Below are positions 26,917 through 36,209 of a stretch of 64,000 bases of DNA, piece after piece. Under the pieces are notes generated by a model. That model had not been told where the DNA came from. It searched no databases and worked only from the letters and a program-made list of their open reading frames with translations. The position numbers and the translations under genes were made by a program. The DNA is from Martinezella rhizogenes (GTDB lineage Bacteria; Pseudomonadota; Alphaproteobacteria; Rhizobiales; Rhizobiaceae): contig NZ_SGNY01000001.1 of NCBI RefSeq assembly GCF_007002745.1, positions 930,001 through 994,000 of the forward strand. The letters run 5' to 3'. The number at the start of each line of letters is the position of its first letter. The first letter of the stretch is position 1.

Positions 26917-26993
26917 CGTCATCCTCGCCCTTGAGGCGAGGATCCATGGGCGGCTGAAGAGTGGATCCCTCTCCTCAAGGGCAAGGATGACGG
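26917..26993. repeat. Intergenic palindromic repeat (GTCATCC type)
   Basis: CCGTCATCCTCGCCCTTGAGG is mirrored by CCTCAAGGGCAAGGATGACGG, giving a 77-base inverted repeat with a short central gap. Dispersed GTCATCC-ended palindromes of this kind are common in Rhizobiaceae; a shorter relative is at 63068. Confidence 0.75.
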
Positions 26994-27207
26994 TAAACGT
27001 GTTCTCCCTCGTGACTGCGTCACCGTACTGTTCCAATCCAGCCAACAACCGCGCTGAGTCGTCATCTCGCGGCCTGCCTCCCGAGCGAAAGGCCTCGAAA
27101 GCAGCGATACTCAGACGCTTTAACCATTTGTTACGAAACAAGAATCCTTGTTTTCCAGGCATTGTGGCCGCCCATGTCATTTTTTTGTCAAATCATGCAT
27201 TTTTCCG

Positions 27208-27236
27208 CTTGCAGACCTTCGGGAGCCTGACTATAA
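27208..27236 (+). promoter_or_regulatory. Promoter of first tRNA-Glu
   Basis: CTTGCA (27208-27213), 17 bases, CTATAA (27231-27236). This matches the rhizobial consensus CTTGAC-N17-CTATAT closely, and the spacing is right for transcription just ahead of the tRNA at 27259. Confidence 0.8.
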
Positions 27237-27258
27237 GGGCGCCACACCACAAGCGCAC

Positions 27259-27333
27259 GCGCCCTTCGTCTATCGGTTAGGACGTCAGATTTTCATTCTG
27301 AAAAGAGGGGTTCGACTCCCCTAGGGCGTGCCA
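27259..27333 (+). tRNA. tRNA-Glu (anticodon UUC), copy 1
   Basis: A 75-nt tRNA with encoded CCA. The acceptor GCGCCCT/AGGGCGT pairs with a G-U at the first position. Anticodon stem TCAGA/TCTGA encloses TTTTCAT, so the anticodon is TTC (UUC). T-loop GGTTCGACTCC is standard. Confidence 0.95.
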
Positions 27334-27458
27334 CTTGCCTTCGTGTTACCCTCATCAAAAATATACAGATATCCTTCATGCCCGCGAATTTGCCGTGGGC
27401 AACCGATGCGTCGGAACCGATTCCCGATCGGCACGTTAGAATGCTGTCCCCCCGATGG

Positions 27459-27506
27459 AAGGCAAGCCGGGGGAAACGCCAACGGGCAGATCGACCGGCT
27501 TGCCTT
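27459..27506. repeat. Inverted repeat between the tRNA-Glu copies
   Basis: AAGGCAAGCCGG (27459-27470) and CCGGCTTGCCTT (27495-27506) are perfect 12-base inverted arms around 24 bases. The rest of the 448-base spacer (27334-27781) holds no gene I can support. Confidence 0.6.
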
Positions 27507-27730
27507 TCCCCCACACCCGATGACAGCGCCTTTCCGATTCCCCCGGCAGAGATGCCAGCTAAGGGGATAAAAGCGGCGTCTCCGACCTCTTATGAGGCAA
27601 ACTGGCAATACTCCCGCCAAGTGATAGGGGCGATATTTCAAGGCTTTGGCCAGATCATGCATGGTTTTCCACAGCCCTTCGGACTTCCTCAAAAAATCTC
27701 GTCCCGAAGCGAAAAAAATCAATTTTTCCG

Positions 27731-27759
27731 CTTGCGGACCAACGGGAGCCTGACTATAA
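27731..27759 (+). promoter_or_regulatory. Promoter of second tRNA-Glu
   Basis: CTTGCG (27731-27736), 17 bases, CTATAA (27754-27759), the duplicated version of the first promoter with one change in the -35. Confidence 0.8.
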
Positions 27760-27781
27760 GGGCGCCACACCACAAGCGCAC

Positions 27782-27856
27782 GCGCCCTTCGTCTATCGGT
27801 TAGGACGTCAGATTTTCATTCTGAAAAGAGGGGTTCGACTCCCCTAGGGCGTGCCA
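27782..27856 (+). tRNA. tRNA-Glu (anticodon UUC), copy 2
   Basis: Identical in all 75 bases to the copy at 27259, including the encoded CCA. Confidence 0.95.
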
Positions 27857-27984
27857 CTTGCTTCTCCTTAAAAATCAGCGCTCTGCATAAGAAACTTCAC
27901 GTAGCACGTGAATGTGGTGACGATTGCCGTTTATAGCTCGTCCACCAGCTGTTCCCCGAAAATTCAGACAGATTGGCAACCCCG

Positions 27985-29802
27985 TCAGGGCGCGAAAGCC
28001 GCATCCAGAACGCGCAGCTGCACACGCCTCTGGCCCTGCCAGAGATCGGCACCCACGGTGCCTGCAACATGGATGGACCTGCCGCGCGCATTCAGCAGCA
28101 TCTGCCCCAGAGGCGCCTCTGCGGCCCGGAATGCGATGCCCTCCAGCCGAGAGCCGTCCATGGCCTCGAGCGTGATCTTCACATGGGCGGTGCCGACGAG
28201 ACGCACATCACGCAGGCGATGGGCCGGGACGGCAAAGATCGGCTGTGAGTGACCTGATCCATAAGGACCGGCGTGCTCCAGCTGGTCGACAAGCTGCAAT
28301 GTCGCGCCCGACGCGCCGATGGCGCCGTCGATCTTCAGCACGCTGCTTTCCACCAGTTCGCTGACCGTCTTGACGGCTGCTTCTTCAAAGAACGTCCTGA
28401 GCTTGCCGAGATTGGCGCGCTCCACCGTCAGCCCGGCCGCCATGGCGTGACCGCCACCCTTGACCAGCAAACCCGCATCCACGGCGGCGCGCACCATGCG
28501 GCCCATATCGAAACCATTGATCGAACGGCCAGAACCGGTGCCCTTGCCGGAAGGATCGAAAGCGATGGCAAAGGCCGGACGACGGAAACGATCCTTCAGC
28601 CGCGATGCAAGCAGGCCAACAATACCCGGATGCCAGTTTTCCCGGGCGGTAACGATGACACCGGCGCCAGACCCGTCACCATATTCAAACAGCGCTTCCG
28701 CCTCGGCTTCCGCCAGCATCACCGCTTCCATCGCCTGCCGCTCACGGTTCAGCTCGTCCAGCCGTTCCGCGATCACTTCCGCCTGCGAAGGGTCCTCTAT
28801 GGTCAGCAGACGGCTGCCGAGAGCGGCATCGCCGATGCGGCCGCCGGCATTGATGCGCGGCCCGATCAGGAAACCGAAATGATAGGGCGTGACAGGTCCG
28901 CCCAATCCAGCCTTCTTGAACAGAGCGGCAAGCCCGGCATTGTTCATATGGCGCGCGGCAATCAGTCCCTTCACCACATAGGCGCGGTTCAGTCCCTTCA
29001 GCGGCACCACATCGCATACCGTGGCAAGGGCGACGATATCGAGCAGCGACAGCAGATCGAGCGTGAAGGCCTGCCTGTTGCGTCGGTCCTTCAGCAGCCG
29101 CAGCGTGGCGACCAGCACGAGAAACACCACGCCGGCGGCGCACAGATGCCCCTGCCCTGACAGATCGTCTTCCCGGTTGGGATTGACCAGTGCGACAGCC
29201 GGCGGCAGTTCCGAACCCACCTGGTGGTGATCGATGACGACCACATCCGTTCCCGCATCCCTGGCGGCCTGCAGCGATTCATGGCTGGTGGAACCGCAAT
29301 CGACCGTCACGATCAGGGTCGCGCCGTTGGCGGCAAGCTGCTGCATCGCCGCCGGGTTCGGCCCGTAGCCTTCGAAAATACGGTCGGGAATATAGATCTC
29401 CGGTGTCAGCCCGAAATGCGCGAAAAACCGGTACATCAAGGCGGAAGAAGCAGCTCCGTCGACATCATAGTCGCCGAAGATCGCCACCTTCTCGCCGGTC
29501 TCGATGGCGCGCACCAGCCGCTCGGCCGCCTTTTCGCAATCGGTCAACATATGCGGATCGGGCATCAGCGAACGGATGGTCGGATCAAGAAAAGCCAGCG
29601 CATCATCCACGCCTACTCCGCGTCCGGCCAGCACGCGGGCAATCAGCTCGGGAATGGCATGAATCTGGGACATGGCCAACGCGCGGTTCTGTCCGGCCTG
29701 ATCCAGCCGTGATACCCAGCGCTGCTCTGTCGCCGACCGCTCCACGCTCAAAAATGCGCGGGCCACGGTGTCGGCCGGCTCCATCATTGCCATCCTGTCC
29801 AT
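27985..29802 (-). CDS. recJ: Single-stranded-DNA-specific exonuclease RecJ
   Basis: RecJ degrades single-stranded DNA 5' to 3' in recombination and mismatch repair. The DHH phosphoesterase motifs are present: GDYDVDGAASSAL, TLIVTVDCGST, VVVIDHHQ and, in DHHA1, GGGHAMAAGLTV; the GPRINAGGRIGDAAL region lies between the domains. The C-terminal OB domain ends in the last residues. The start is uncertain, with several ATGs close together; the one at 29802 has ACAGGA ahead, and an ATG at 29814 is the longest choice. About 605 residues. It stands alone. Confidence 0.96.
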   Translation of the reverse strand: MDRMAMMEPADTVARAFLSVERSATEQRWVSRLDQAGQNRALAMSQIHAIPELIARVLAGRGVGVDDALAFLDPTIRSLMPDPHMLTDCEKAAERLVRAIETGEKVAIFGDYDVDGAASSALMYRFFAHFGLTPEIYIPDRIFEGYGPNPAAMQQLAANGATLIVTVDCGSTSHESLQAARDAGTDVVVIDHHQVGSELPPAVALVNPNREDDLSGQGHLCAAGVVFLVLVATLRLLKDRRNRQAFTLDLLSLLDIVALATVCDVVPLKGLNRAYVVKGLIAARHMNNAGLAALFKKAGLGGPVTPYHFGFLIGPRINAGGRIGDAALGSRLLTIEDPSQAEVIAERLDELNRERQAMEAVMLAEAEAEALFEYGDGSGAGVIVTARENWHPGIVGLLASRLKDRFRRPAFAIAFDPSGKGTGSGRSINGFDMGRMVRAAVDAGLLVKGGGHAMAAGLTVERANLGKLRTFFEEAAVKTVSELVESSVLKIDGAIGASGATLQLVDQLEHAGPYGSGHSQPIFAVPAHRLRDVRLVGTAHVKITLEAMDGSRLEGIAFRAAEAPLGQMLLNARGRSIHVAGTVGADLWQGQRRVQLRVLDAAFAP

Positions 29803-29896
29803 TCGTCCTGTCATGCGCGTATATCGGCGCTTTAATGCTTAGAACGGGCTAAATGGCGATGGCGCGTTTTTCAAGCAAAAACGCTTGTTCCGGCTT

Positions 29897-30121
29897 TCAC
29901 ACTGCAAATATCGAGAAAAACGGGCTGACGATTGATACCGCACCGACCAGCAGCAGCAGCGAGAACACGGCAAGCGAACACCAGTTGCGCTCGTGTTCGG
30001 CCATATCGAATTCCATGCTGCGAATATTGTCGTTGGCAGTGTGAGGCCGTGCCCGATGATGGGCGACCGGAACGTCTGCACGCTTATTGTCCTTGAACAG
30101 GATGATCGATGTCACGGCCAC
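29897..30121 (-). CDS. Small membrane protein, 74 residues
   Basis: The product has a soluble, basic N-terminal half and a C-terminal transmembrane helix (SLAVFSLLLLVGAVSIVS). The frame begins at a GTG at 30121, preceded by GAGGGAGG; a second GTG at 30115 has better spacing. It lies in the gap between recJ and hom, on the minus strand, with nothing else that explains the gap. It is a plausible hypothetical gene without a recognised family. Confidence 0.5.
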   Translation of the reverse strand: MAVTSIILFKDNKRADVPVAHHRARPHTANDNIRSMEFDMAEHERNWCSLAVFSLLLLVGAVSIVSPFFSIFAV

Positions 30122-30270
30122 GCCTCCCTCGCTTGGTGAACAGGATTAACCATAGGGCCGAATCGTGTCGCATTCCAGCGGTTCAGCAGCCGTTTTCTAA
30201 AATTTTATGACGGCTGAAAGCCGGTGTTTCGGGGGCGTTTTTTACACCCTCACCAAGGTCTCCCCATGAC

Positions 30271-30304
30271 AAAAAAGACCGCGCTTCCATGTGGAGGCGC
30301 GGTC
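30271..30304 (-). terminator. Terminator of hom
   Basis: On the minus strand, GACCGCGCCTCCA-CA-TGGAAGCGCGGTC is followed by TTTTTTG. It lies right after the hom stop. Confidence 0.88.
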
Positions 30305-30332
30305 GTCAATTTCAGAAAAATCGTGGACTATC

Positions 30333-31643
30333 TCAGGTCCGCTCGATGCGGATGACCTGCGGTTCGCTGACCAGATATTTCTCGTTCTTGATCGCCTTCA
30401 CGGCCTTGCGGATCGCATCTTCCATCGTCGCATGGGTCACGAGGATGATTGTCTGCGGCGCGCCTTCCACATGCACGCGCTGGCGCTGCACGATGGATTC
30501 CAGCGAGATGTTATTGTCAGCCATACGGCCGGCGATGGAGGCGAAGACACCGGCCTGGTCCTTCACCGTCAGACGGATGAAATAACCGCCCTCATGGCTC
30601 TTCATCTTGGCGCGGCGATAATCGGCCAGCGATTTTGCCGGACGGCCGAGAACCGGCACCTGCTGGGCGCCGGGGCGGCTCTTGGCAATATCGGCGATGT
30701 CACCCAGCACGGCCGACGCCGTGGCGTTGCCGCCGGCACCCGGACCGACCATCAGCAGCTCACCGAGAATATCGGATTCGATCGCCACCGCATTGGTGAC
30801 GCCATCGACCTGCGCGATGACGGAATCGAGCGGCACCATGGTTGGATGCACCCGCTGTTCGATACCGGATTCGGTCACCTGCGCCACGCCGAGAAGCTTG
30901 ATGCGATAACCGAGTTCGGCCGCCGCCTGAATATCCTCGCTCGAAATATTGGTGATGCCTTCGAGATAGATGTCATCGGCCGAAATCTTGCTGCCGAAGG
31001 CAAGCGTCGTCAAAATGGCGAGCTTGTGGGCGGTGTCGTTGCCCTCAATATCGAAAGCCGGATCGGCTTCGGCGTAACCGAGCCGCTGTGCTTCCTTCAG
31101 ACAGGCCTCGAAGGACAGCCCTTCCTTCTCCATCTTGGTGAGGATGTAGTTGCAGGTGCCGTTCATGATGCCGTAGATGCGCGACACATGGTTGCCGGTG
31201 AGAGACTCGCGCAGCGCCTTGATGACGGGAATACCGCCGGCCACGGCCGCTTCGAAATTGAGAAGCGCGCCCTTGTCTTCGGCAATGGTCGCAAGTTCCA
31301 CGCCATGCTTGGCCAGCAGTGCCTTGTTGGCTGTCACCACGTGGAGACCACGTGCAAGTGCGGCTCGCACTGCATTTTCCGCCTGGCCGGAAGCGCCACC
31401 GACCAGTTCGACGAACACGTCGATATCGGCTTCGCTCGCCATCTGCTCCGGCGTGTCGAACCAGGTAATACCCTTGAGATCGATGCCGCGGTCGCGCGAA
31501 CGGTCGCGCGCGCTCACCGCAATAATCTCAATCGCGCGTCCGCAGGTAATCGCAAGTTCGTTGCTTCTCTGCTGGAGGATGCGCACGAGCGAAGCGCCGA
31601 CAGTGCCGAGCCCCGCTATGCCGATTCTCAATGAATCTGCCAT
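30333..31643 (-). CDS. hom: Homoserine dehydrogenase
   Basis: Hom reduces aspartate semialdehyde to homoserine, the branch to methionine and threonine. The 436-residue product has RIGIAGLGTVGASLVRIL for NAD binding, the catalytic-domain segments around ANKALLAKHG and GIMNGTCNYILTKM, and a C-terminal ACT domain (from about YFIRLTVKDQAGVFASIAGR) that gives feedback control by threonine. I use the ATG at 31643 with AGGAACAT ahead. The aminotransferase gene lies 61 bases upstream in the same direction, so the two may form one transcript. Confidence 0.97.
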   Translation of the reverse strand: MADSLRIGIAGLGTVGASLVRILQQRSNELAITCGRAIEIIAVSARDRSRDRGIDLKGITWFDTPEQMASEADIDVFVELVGGASGQAENAVRAALARGLHVVTANKALLAKHGVELATIAEDKGALLNFEAAVAGGIPVIKALRESLTGNHVSRIYGIMNGTCNYILTKMEKEGLSFEACLKEAQRLGYAEADPAFDIEGNDTAHKLAILTTLAFGSKISADDIYLEGITNISSEDIQAAAELGYRIKLLGVAQVTESGIEQRVHPTMVPLDSVIAQVDGVTNAVAIESDILGELLMVGPGAGGNATASAVLGDIADIAKSRPGAQQVPVLGRPAKSLADYRRAKMKSHEGGYFIRLTVKDQAGVFASIAGRMADNNISLESIVQRQRVHVEGAPQTIILVTHATMEDAIRKAVKAIKNEKYLVSEPQVIRIERT

Positions 31644-31704
31644 GGGTATGTTCCTGATTTGCTGGTGATGGTGGCGGCCGAGGCCCGGCCGCCTTCGGTT
31701 GCCC

Positions 31705-32925
31705 TTATCTGTGGGCGTTAAGCGAAACGACATTGTGCATCGTTTCGTCTGCGCTCGACAGGAAACGCTTCAGATTGCGCGCTGCCTGACGAATTCGATG
31801 CTCGTTTTCCACGAGCGCAAGGCGGACGTAATCATCGCCCATCTCGCCAAAGCCGATGCCGGGAGCAACGGCAATATCAGCCTTCTCGACCAGAAGCTTG
31901 GAGAATTCCAGGCTGCCGAGATGGCGGAATTTTTCCGGGATTTTAGCCCAGGCGAACATCGTCGCCGCCGGTGGTGGAACCTCGAAACCGGCCTTGCCGA
32001 AGGTGTCGACCATGACATCGCGGCGGCGGCGATAAACGCTGCGCACTTCAGCGATGTCGGAACCGTCGCCGTTGAGGGCATGGGTGGCCGCAACCTGGAT
32101 CGGCGTGAAGGCGCCGTAATCGAGATAGGACTTCACGCGGGTCAGGGCCGCGATCAGCCGCTCGTTGCCAACGGCAAAGCCCATGCGCCAGCCGGGCATG
32201 GAGAAGGTCTTCGACATGGAGGTGAATTCCACCGCAACGTCGATTGCGCCGGGAACCTCAAGAACCGAAGGCGGCGGGTTGTTGTCGTCGAAATAGATTT
32301 CCGAATAGGCAAGGTCGGAGAGCACGATGATCTCGTGTTTCTTCGCAAAGGCGATGACGTCCTTGTAGAAATCCAGCGAAGCCACATGTGCCGTCGGGTT
32401 CGACGGATAGTTGATGATCAGTGCCAGCGGCTTGGGAATGGAGTGGCGCACCGCACGCTCCAGTGGCCCGAAGAAGCTCTCATCCGGCTCGACATTCATC
32501 GAGCGGATAACGCCGCCCGCCATCAGGAAGCCGAAGGCATGGATCGGATAGGTAGGGTTCGGACACAGGATCACGTCACCCGGTGCCGTGATGGCCTGCG
32601 CCATATTGGCGAAGCCTTCCTTGGAGCCGAGCGTGGCAACAACCTGGGTATCGGGGTTCAGCTTCACGCCGAAACGACGGGCATAATAGGCGGCCTGCGC
32701 GCGGCGAAGACCGGGAATGCCCTTGGACGAGGAGTAACGATGGGTGCGCGGGTCCTGAACGACTTCGCAAAGCTTGTCGACGATCGCCTTGGGGGTCGGA
32801 AGGTCGGGATTGCCCATGCCGAGATCGATGATATCGGCCCCGGCCGCTCGCGCGCTCGCTTTCAAACGGTTGACCTGTTCGAAGACGTATTGCGGCAGAC
32901 GCCGGACCTTATGAAACTCTTCCAT
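31705..32925 (-). CDS. Class I/II aminotransferase, AlaC-like
   Basis: A 406-residue PLP aminotransferase. The PLP lysine is in SMSKTFSMPGWRMGF and the phosphate-binding region ILCPNPTYPIHAF is typical of the family. The start MEEFHKVRRLPQYVFEQVN matches AlaC-type alanine transaminases of enterics and rhizobia, which make alanine from pyruvate and glutamate; LL-DAP aminotransferase is a less likely relative. I choose the ATG at 32925, after GAGGAAAG. It precedes hom, a linkage that also suggests aspartate-family metabolism, so the exact substrates are uncertain. Confidence 0.88.
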   Translation of the reverse strand: MEEFHKVRRLPQYVFEQVNRLKASARAAGADIIDLGMGNPDLPTPKAIVDKLCEVVQDPRTHRYSSSKGIPGLRRAQAAYYARRFGVKLNPDTQVVATLGSKEGFANMAQAITAPGDVILCPNPTYPIHAFGFLMAGGVIRSMNVEPDESFFGPLERAVRHSIPKPLALIINYPSNPTAHVASLDFYKDVIAFAKKHEIIVLSDLAYSEIYFDDNNPPPSVLEVPGAIDVAVEFTSMSKTFSMPGWRMGFAVGNERLIAALTRVKSYLDYGAFTPIQVAATHALNGDGSDIAEVRSVYRRRRDVMVDTFGKAGFEVPPPAATMFAWAKIPEKFRHLGSLEFSKLLVEKADIAVAPGIGFGEMGDDYVRLALVENEHRIRQAARNLKRFLSSADETMHNVVSLNAHR

Positions 32926-33226
32926 CACTTTCCTCATGGGAATGGACCGGTTCTGCCGGCCCATAACGAAGGTTCGTTTTTTGTTTTTAAACGCCGCCGA
33001 CACGAACCGATCCGGCAGGCGTTATTCATAGTAGCGCAAAGCACGGGAAAACCTACAAGGCTTTTCTCGGCTCACACGCCACCGCGGTCATCCGCCTGTG
33101 CTTCGGCACAGCCTTTTCGGCCCCTTTGGCAAGGCGGATCGCGCAATAGGATCAAGGAACTTGCATAACGCCAGATTCTTGGAAAATGCAAGGCAAGCCA
33201 TGCTCAAGAACGGCCATTCCTGTCGT
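32926..33226. other. Intergenic region, no gene seen
   Basis: About 300 bases between the aminotransferase start and the nucleoside-hydrolase end. On the minus strand TTGTAG and CTACTA about 18 bases apart (near 33030-33060) might be the aminotransferase promoter. Nothing else is recognised. Confidence 0.35.
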
Positions 33227-34186
33227 TCAGCCGCGCTCACCCGTCACAATTGCCGCACGGATGACCGAAAGCACGCGCTCCGGCTTGATATCCGTGCACA
33301 CAAGCTGGCTTGGATGCCCGTCCCAGTCACCCGGCGGGAAGGCACGTCCGTCAGGCTTCTGAATGGTCTGGCCGTCAGCAAGGCCGCCACAGACGACGCG
33401 CACCGGGCCGCTGCGGGTCTCGAAAAGCTCAGGCGCGACGAGATAGACGCAGGCGCAGCTGTCATGCACCACCATGCCGTCGCCGGTGCGGGTCTTGTAG
33501 AAATCAATGTAGAATTGCGACAGGTCGGACAAGAGCTGCACCGGCTTGCCGCCGGCCTTTGCCATCTCAGCCATGAAGGCGCTGGTCATTACCGTTTTCG
33601 TCGTTACGTCGAGACCAACGACGACGACGCGCCAGGGTGCCGTGAAGACGAGATCGGCCGCCTCCGGATCGCCGTGAATATTGGCCTCGGCCGCCGGCGA
33701 CACATTGCCGTTCATGTCGAAGGCGCCGCCCATGACGATGACTTCCTTCACCAGCGCCGCAAAATCCGGCTCTTCGCGCAGCGCAAGCGCCAGATTGGTC
33801 ATGCGGCCGACGGCAATCAGCGTCACCTCACCCGGATTGGCCTTCACCGTCTCGATGATGAAACGATGTGCCGGACGGGGATCGAGCGGCAGATCAATGG
33901 TCTCTGGAATGTCGATATCGCCGAGACCGTTTTCTCCGTGGATGAAGGTCGGCCAGTGGCCTTCCTTGCGGGCGGGATCGAACGTTACACCGGCACCCTT
34001 GGCAACCGGCGCTGTCATCTGCCATTCCCGCTTCAGGAACAGCGCATTGCGTGTGGTAATATCGATGGGGGCATTACCGAAAACCGTGGTGACGCCGATC
34101 AGATCGATATCGGGATGGCGATGCAGGAACAGCAGCGCCATGGCGTCATCTACACCGGGATCCGTATCGAAAATCACTTTATGCAT
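33227..34186 (-). CDS. Nucleoside hydrolase, inosine/uridine-preferring type
   Basis: A 319-residue enzyme that cleaves N-glycosidic bonds of nucleosides. The calcium-binding cluster is right at the N-terminus, DTDPGVDDAMAL (Asp7, Asp9, Asp13, Asp14). Further family landmarks are VIVMGGAFDMNGNV with NIHGDPEAAD, and the C-terminal active-site region around HDSCACVYLV. It lies opposite the TSUP permease. A GAGGGC precedes the ATG. Which nucleosides it prefers is unresolved from sequence. Confidence 0.9.
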   Translation of the reverse strand: MHKVIFDTDPGVDDAMALLFLHRHPDIDLIGVTTVFGNAPIDITTRNALFLKREWQMTAPVAKGAGVTFDPARKEGHWPTFIHGENGLGDIDIPETIDLPLDPRPAHRFIIETVKANPGEVTLIAVGRMTNLALALREEPDFAALVKEVIVMGGAFDMNGNVSPAAEANIHGDPEAADLVFTAPWRVVVVGLDVTTKTVMTSAFMAEMAKAGGKPVQLLSDLSQFYIDFYKTRTGDGMVVHDSCACVYLVAPELFETRSGPVRVVCGGLADGQTIQKPDGRAFPPGDWDGHPSQLVCTDIKPERVLSVIRAAIVTGERG

Positions 34187-34370
34187 AATGCCCTCATCCG
34201 TATGTCCTGAGCGTCATCGGCCCCTATTGCCGACGCGCCACGGAAACATACCCATAAGCGGCAACACCGCAATCCCCCTGCCCGTCGCAGATCGGAGAGA
34301 AAAATATTGCGCGGCGTTGTTTTCGGTGAAAGAAGGGGCTCTCTCCCTTCCGCCTGCCCGGACATCCCAA

Positions 34371-35174
34371 GTGCAAGACATCGCTCTCAACGTTTTCGTC
34401 GTTCTTTTCTGCGTCGCCATCTTTGCCGGATTTATCGATTCCATTGCCGGTGGCGGTGGGCTCATCACCATTCCGGCCATGCTGATCATGGGCATTGCAC
34501 CGCTCGACACACTTGGCACCAACAAGCTGCAGGCGCAGTTCGGTTCGGCCTCCGCCACCCTTGCTTACGCCAGACGCGGCCACGTCAATCTGAAAGAGCA
34601 ATTACCGATGGGGTTGATGGCCATGGCCGGCGGAATGCTGGGGGCCGTTACCGCCGCTTTCGTGCCGGCCGATCTGCTGCGCACCATCATGCCGTTCCTG
34701 CTGATCGCCATCGCGCTTTATTTCGCCTTTAAACCGCAGCTCAGCGATATCGACAGCCATCGTCGCATCACCCCCTTCGTCTTCGGCCTTACGGTCGCGC
34801 CGCTGGTGGGCTTTTATGACGGGGTTTTCGGTCCCGGCGCGGGTTCGTTTTACATGCTGGCCTTCGTGGCGCTTGCCGGCTTCGGCATGTTGAAGGCAAC
34901 CGCCCATACCAAACTTCTGAACCTCGGCTCGAATTTCGGCGGTTTCATCGTCTTCGCCATTGGCGGCGCGGTTCTGTGGAAACTCGGGCTCGCCATGGGT
35001 CTCGGCCAATTCGTCGGCGCGCAGATCGGCTCACGTTTCGCGATGAAAAACGGCGCGAAGATCATCCGCCCGCTTCTGGTGCTTTCGTGTCTGGCAATGG
35101 CAACGAAGCTTCTTGTCGATGCATCATCCGCCTGGTCCATCGCCACGATCTGGGAAACCATCTTCCCGACGTAA
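34371..35174 (+). CDS. TSUP (TauE/SafE) family permease
   Basis: A 267-residue polytopic membrane protein, about eight hydrophobic helices. The two TSUP repeats are visible as FAGFIDSIAGGGGLITIPAM and GFYDGVFGPGAGSFYMLAFV. The family exports or imports sulfonates, sulfite or related organic anions. The start is a GTG at 34371 that gives V-Q-D-I-A-L-N-V; a GTG at 34326 in frame is possible. It is divergent from the nucleoside hydrolase. No sulfonate genes lie alongside, so the substrate is open. Confidence 0.85.
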   Translation: MQDIALNVFVVLFCVAIFAGFIDSIAGGGGLITIPAMLIMGIAPLDTLGTNKLQAQFGSASATLAYARRGHVNLKEQLPMGLMAMAGGMLGAVTAAFVPADLLRTIMPFLLIAIALYFAFKPQLSDIDSHRRITPFVFGLTVAPLVGFYDGVFGPGAGSFYMLAFVALAGFGMLKATAHTKLLNLGSNFGGFIVFAIGGAVLWKLGLAMGLGQFVGAQIGSRFAMKNGAKIIRPLLVLSCLAMATKLLVDASSAWSIATIWETIFPT

Positions 35175-35230
35175 GCCTCAGGCGAAACGCTCCGTTGAAC
35201 ACGGAAACGCGGATAAAATTATCCGCTGGT

Positions 35231-35929
35231 TCACCCGGTGGCGCGACCGCGCCTGCGATCGGCGATTTCCCTGATGACCACCATGGCGCCGACAAGCTTG
35301 TAGCTGGAGGAGTAGCACGGTGACATTTCAAGCGACTTCACGATCGTCTGTCCGTCGTGATCTTCGGCATAGGTATATTTCGAGGTACCGCCCTTGAAAC
35401 AATTGTCGAGCCGTTCCCGCAGGTCGTTCTGGAAACGGTGCACCCCGACGAGCTCGGCGATATGGCACCCCATAAGCCCGTCCGGCCTGTTGTGCGGAAA
35501 CGCATCCAGCCCGTTCGCGAAGGACACGCGGTAGCCGGGCGAAACCACCATCACGGGTTCGTCGAGGTCGTTCAGCATATCCTCGTCGAGGATCAGATGG
35601 CGGTGATGCCACTCCAGACTGTCCTGGTCCTCGTCGCCGATGACTTTCGCCTTGAGCGGCATGCCGACATAACGATCGACAAGCGTTCGCAAAAGCTCGG
35701 AATTGCGCTGCACGCAACCGAGGTCTTCCGCCTCATGGTTGAGGAGATCGATGGCGAAACGGAACTGCTCGCGAATATCCTCGGAACTGCCGGTCTGACG
35801 CCCGATGACCCGGTCGAGCAGCTGCTCCAGTTCACGCTCCAGTACCGCAATCTTGTCGGTCTCGTTCTTACCAACGGCAGATTGCAGTTCCGTGTAACGC
35901 AGCCAGAACAGCTCAATCAAATCTTTCAA
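35231..35929 (-). CDS. PAS-domain protein, about 232 residues
   Basis: The N-terminal half is helical and coiled-coil-like (NETDKIAVLERELEQLLD), and the C-terminal half (from about EPVMVVSPGYRVSFANGLDA) is a PAS fold with PAC-like closing strands YKLVGAMVVIREIADRR. There is no kinase, GGDEF or HTH output domain. A TTG at 35929 after AGGGAGAG fits best; a GTG at 35956 extends it. It is one of two stand-alone PAS proteins in the window, the other at 3323. It converges with the TSUP gene. Confidence 0.75.
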   Translation of the reverse strand: MKDLIELFWLRYTELQSAVGKNETDKIAVLERELEQLLDRVIGRQTGSSEDIREQFRFAIDLLNHEAEDLGCVQRNSELLRTLVDRYVGMPLKAKVIGDEDQDSLEWHHRHLILDEDMLNDLDEPVMVVSPGYRVSFANGLDAFPHNRPDGLMGCHIAELVGVHRFQNDLRERLDNCFKGGTSKYTYAEDHDGQTIVKSLEMSPCYSSSYKLVGAMVVIREIADRRRGRATG

Positions 35930-36209
35930 CCCAACTCTCCCTGAACGGGCAAACACCCCGCTCCCAATCCAAAAGGATAGACCCTATATCCCTCAATCAT
36001 AACGTCTGCGCGCTTAAAAATGACGTAACGAAACACAGAAACGCCGCAGGGATTATTGTTCAAAATATCACAGCCGCCGCTATTTTTTCAATTTCGATAA
36101 TCCATGAACGAGAAATGAGGTTCCACTAATATGAAAAAATATCAAAACGCACAAATTCGCAGCCTGATTTTGTAAAAATCAGGCGCAATCGAACCCGGCG
36201 GCAAATACC

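Larger units (their letters stand above)
27199..27861 (+). repeat. Tandem duplication of tRNA-Glu with promoter
   Basis: Two copies of a 140-base block, 27199-27338 and 27722-27861, are offset by 523 bases. They span the promoter, leader, tRNA and five bases past CCA, and differ at only three positions seen (GCAGACCTTC against GCGGACCAAC). The DNA between is unrelated. Confidence 0.9.

Noticed and set aside
27378-27803. 141-residue frame reaching into the second tRNA-Glu
   Set aside because: It ends within the tRNA and shows no coding signature; the promoter of that tRNA lies inside it.
27208-27861. Possible CRISPR or integrative element at the tRNA pair
   Set aside because: Only two copies of a unit, no spacer-repeat array and no integrase or att-like direct repeat beyond the duplication.
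31699-33168. 489-residue plus-strand frame
   Set aside because: It is antisense to the AlaC-like aminotransferase, whose PLP motif is clear.
33681-34370. Upstream extension of the TSUP gene
   Set aside because: It overlaps the nucleoside hydrolase in antisense and lacks a ribosome site; the membrane domain begins after 34371.
36163-36183. Hairpin CCTGATTTT-GT-AAAAATCAGG after lpxXL as a terminator
   Set aside because: The stem is AT-rich with no T run on the minus strand, so a terminator is not convincing.
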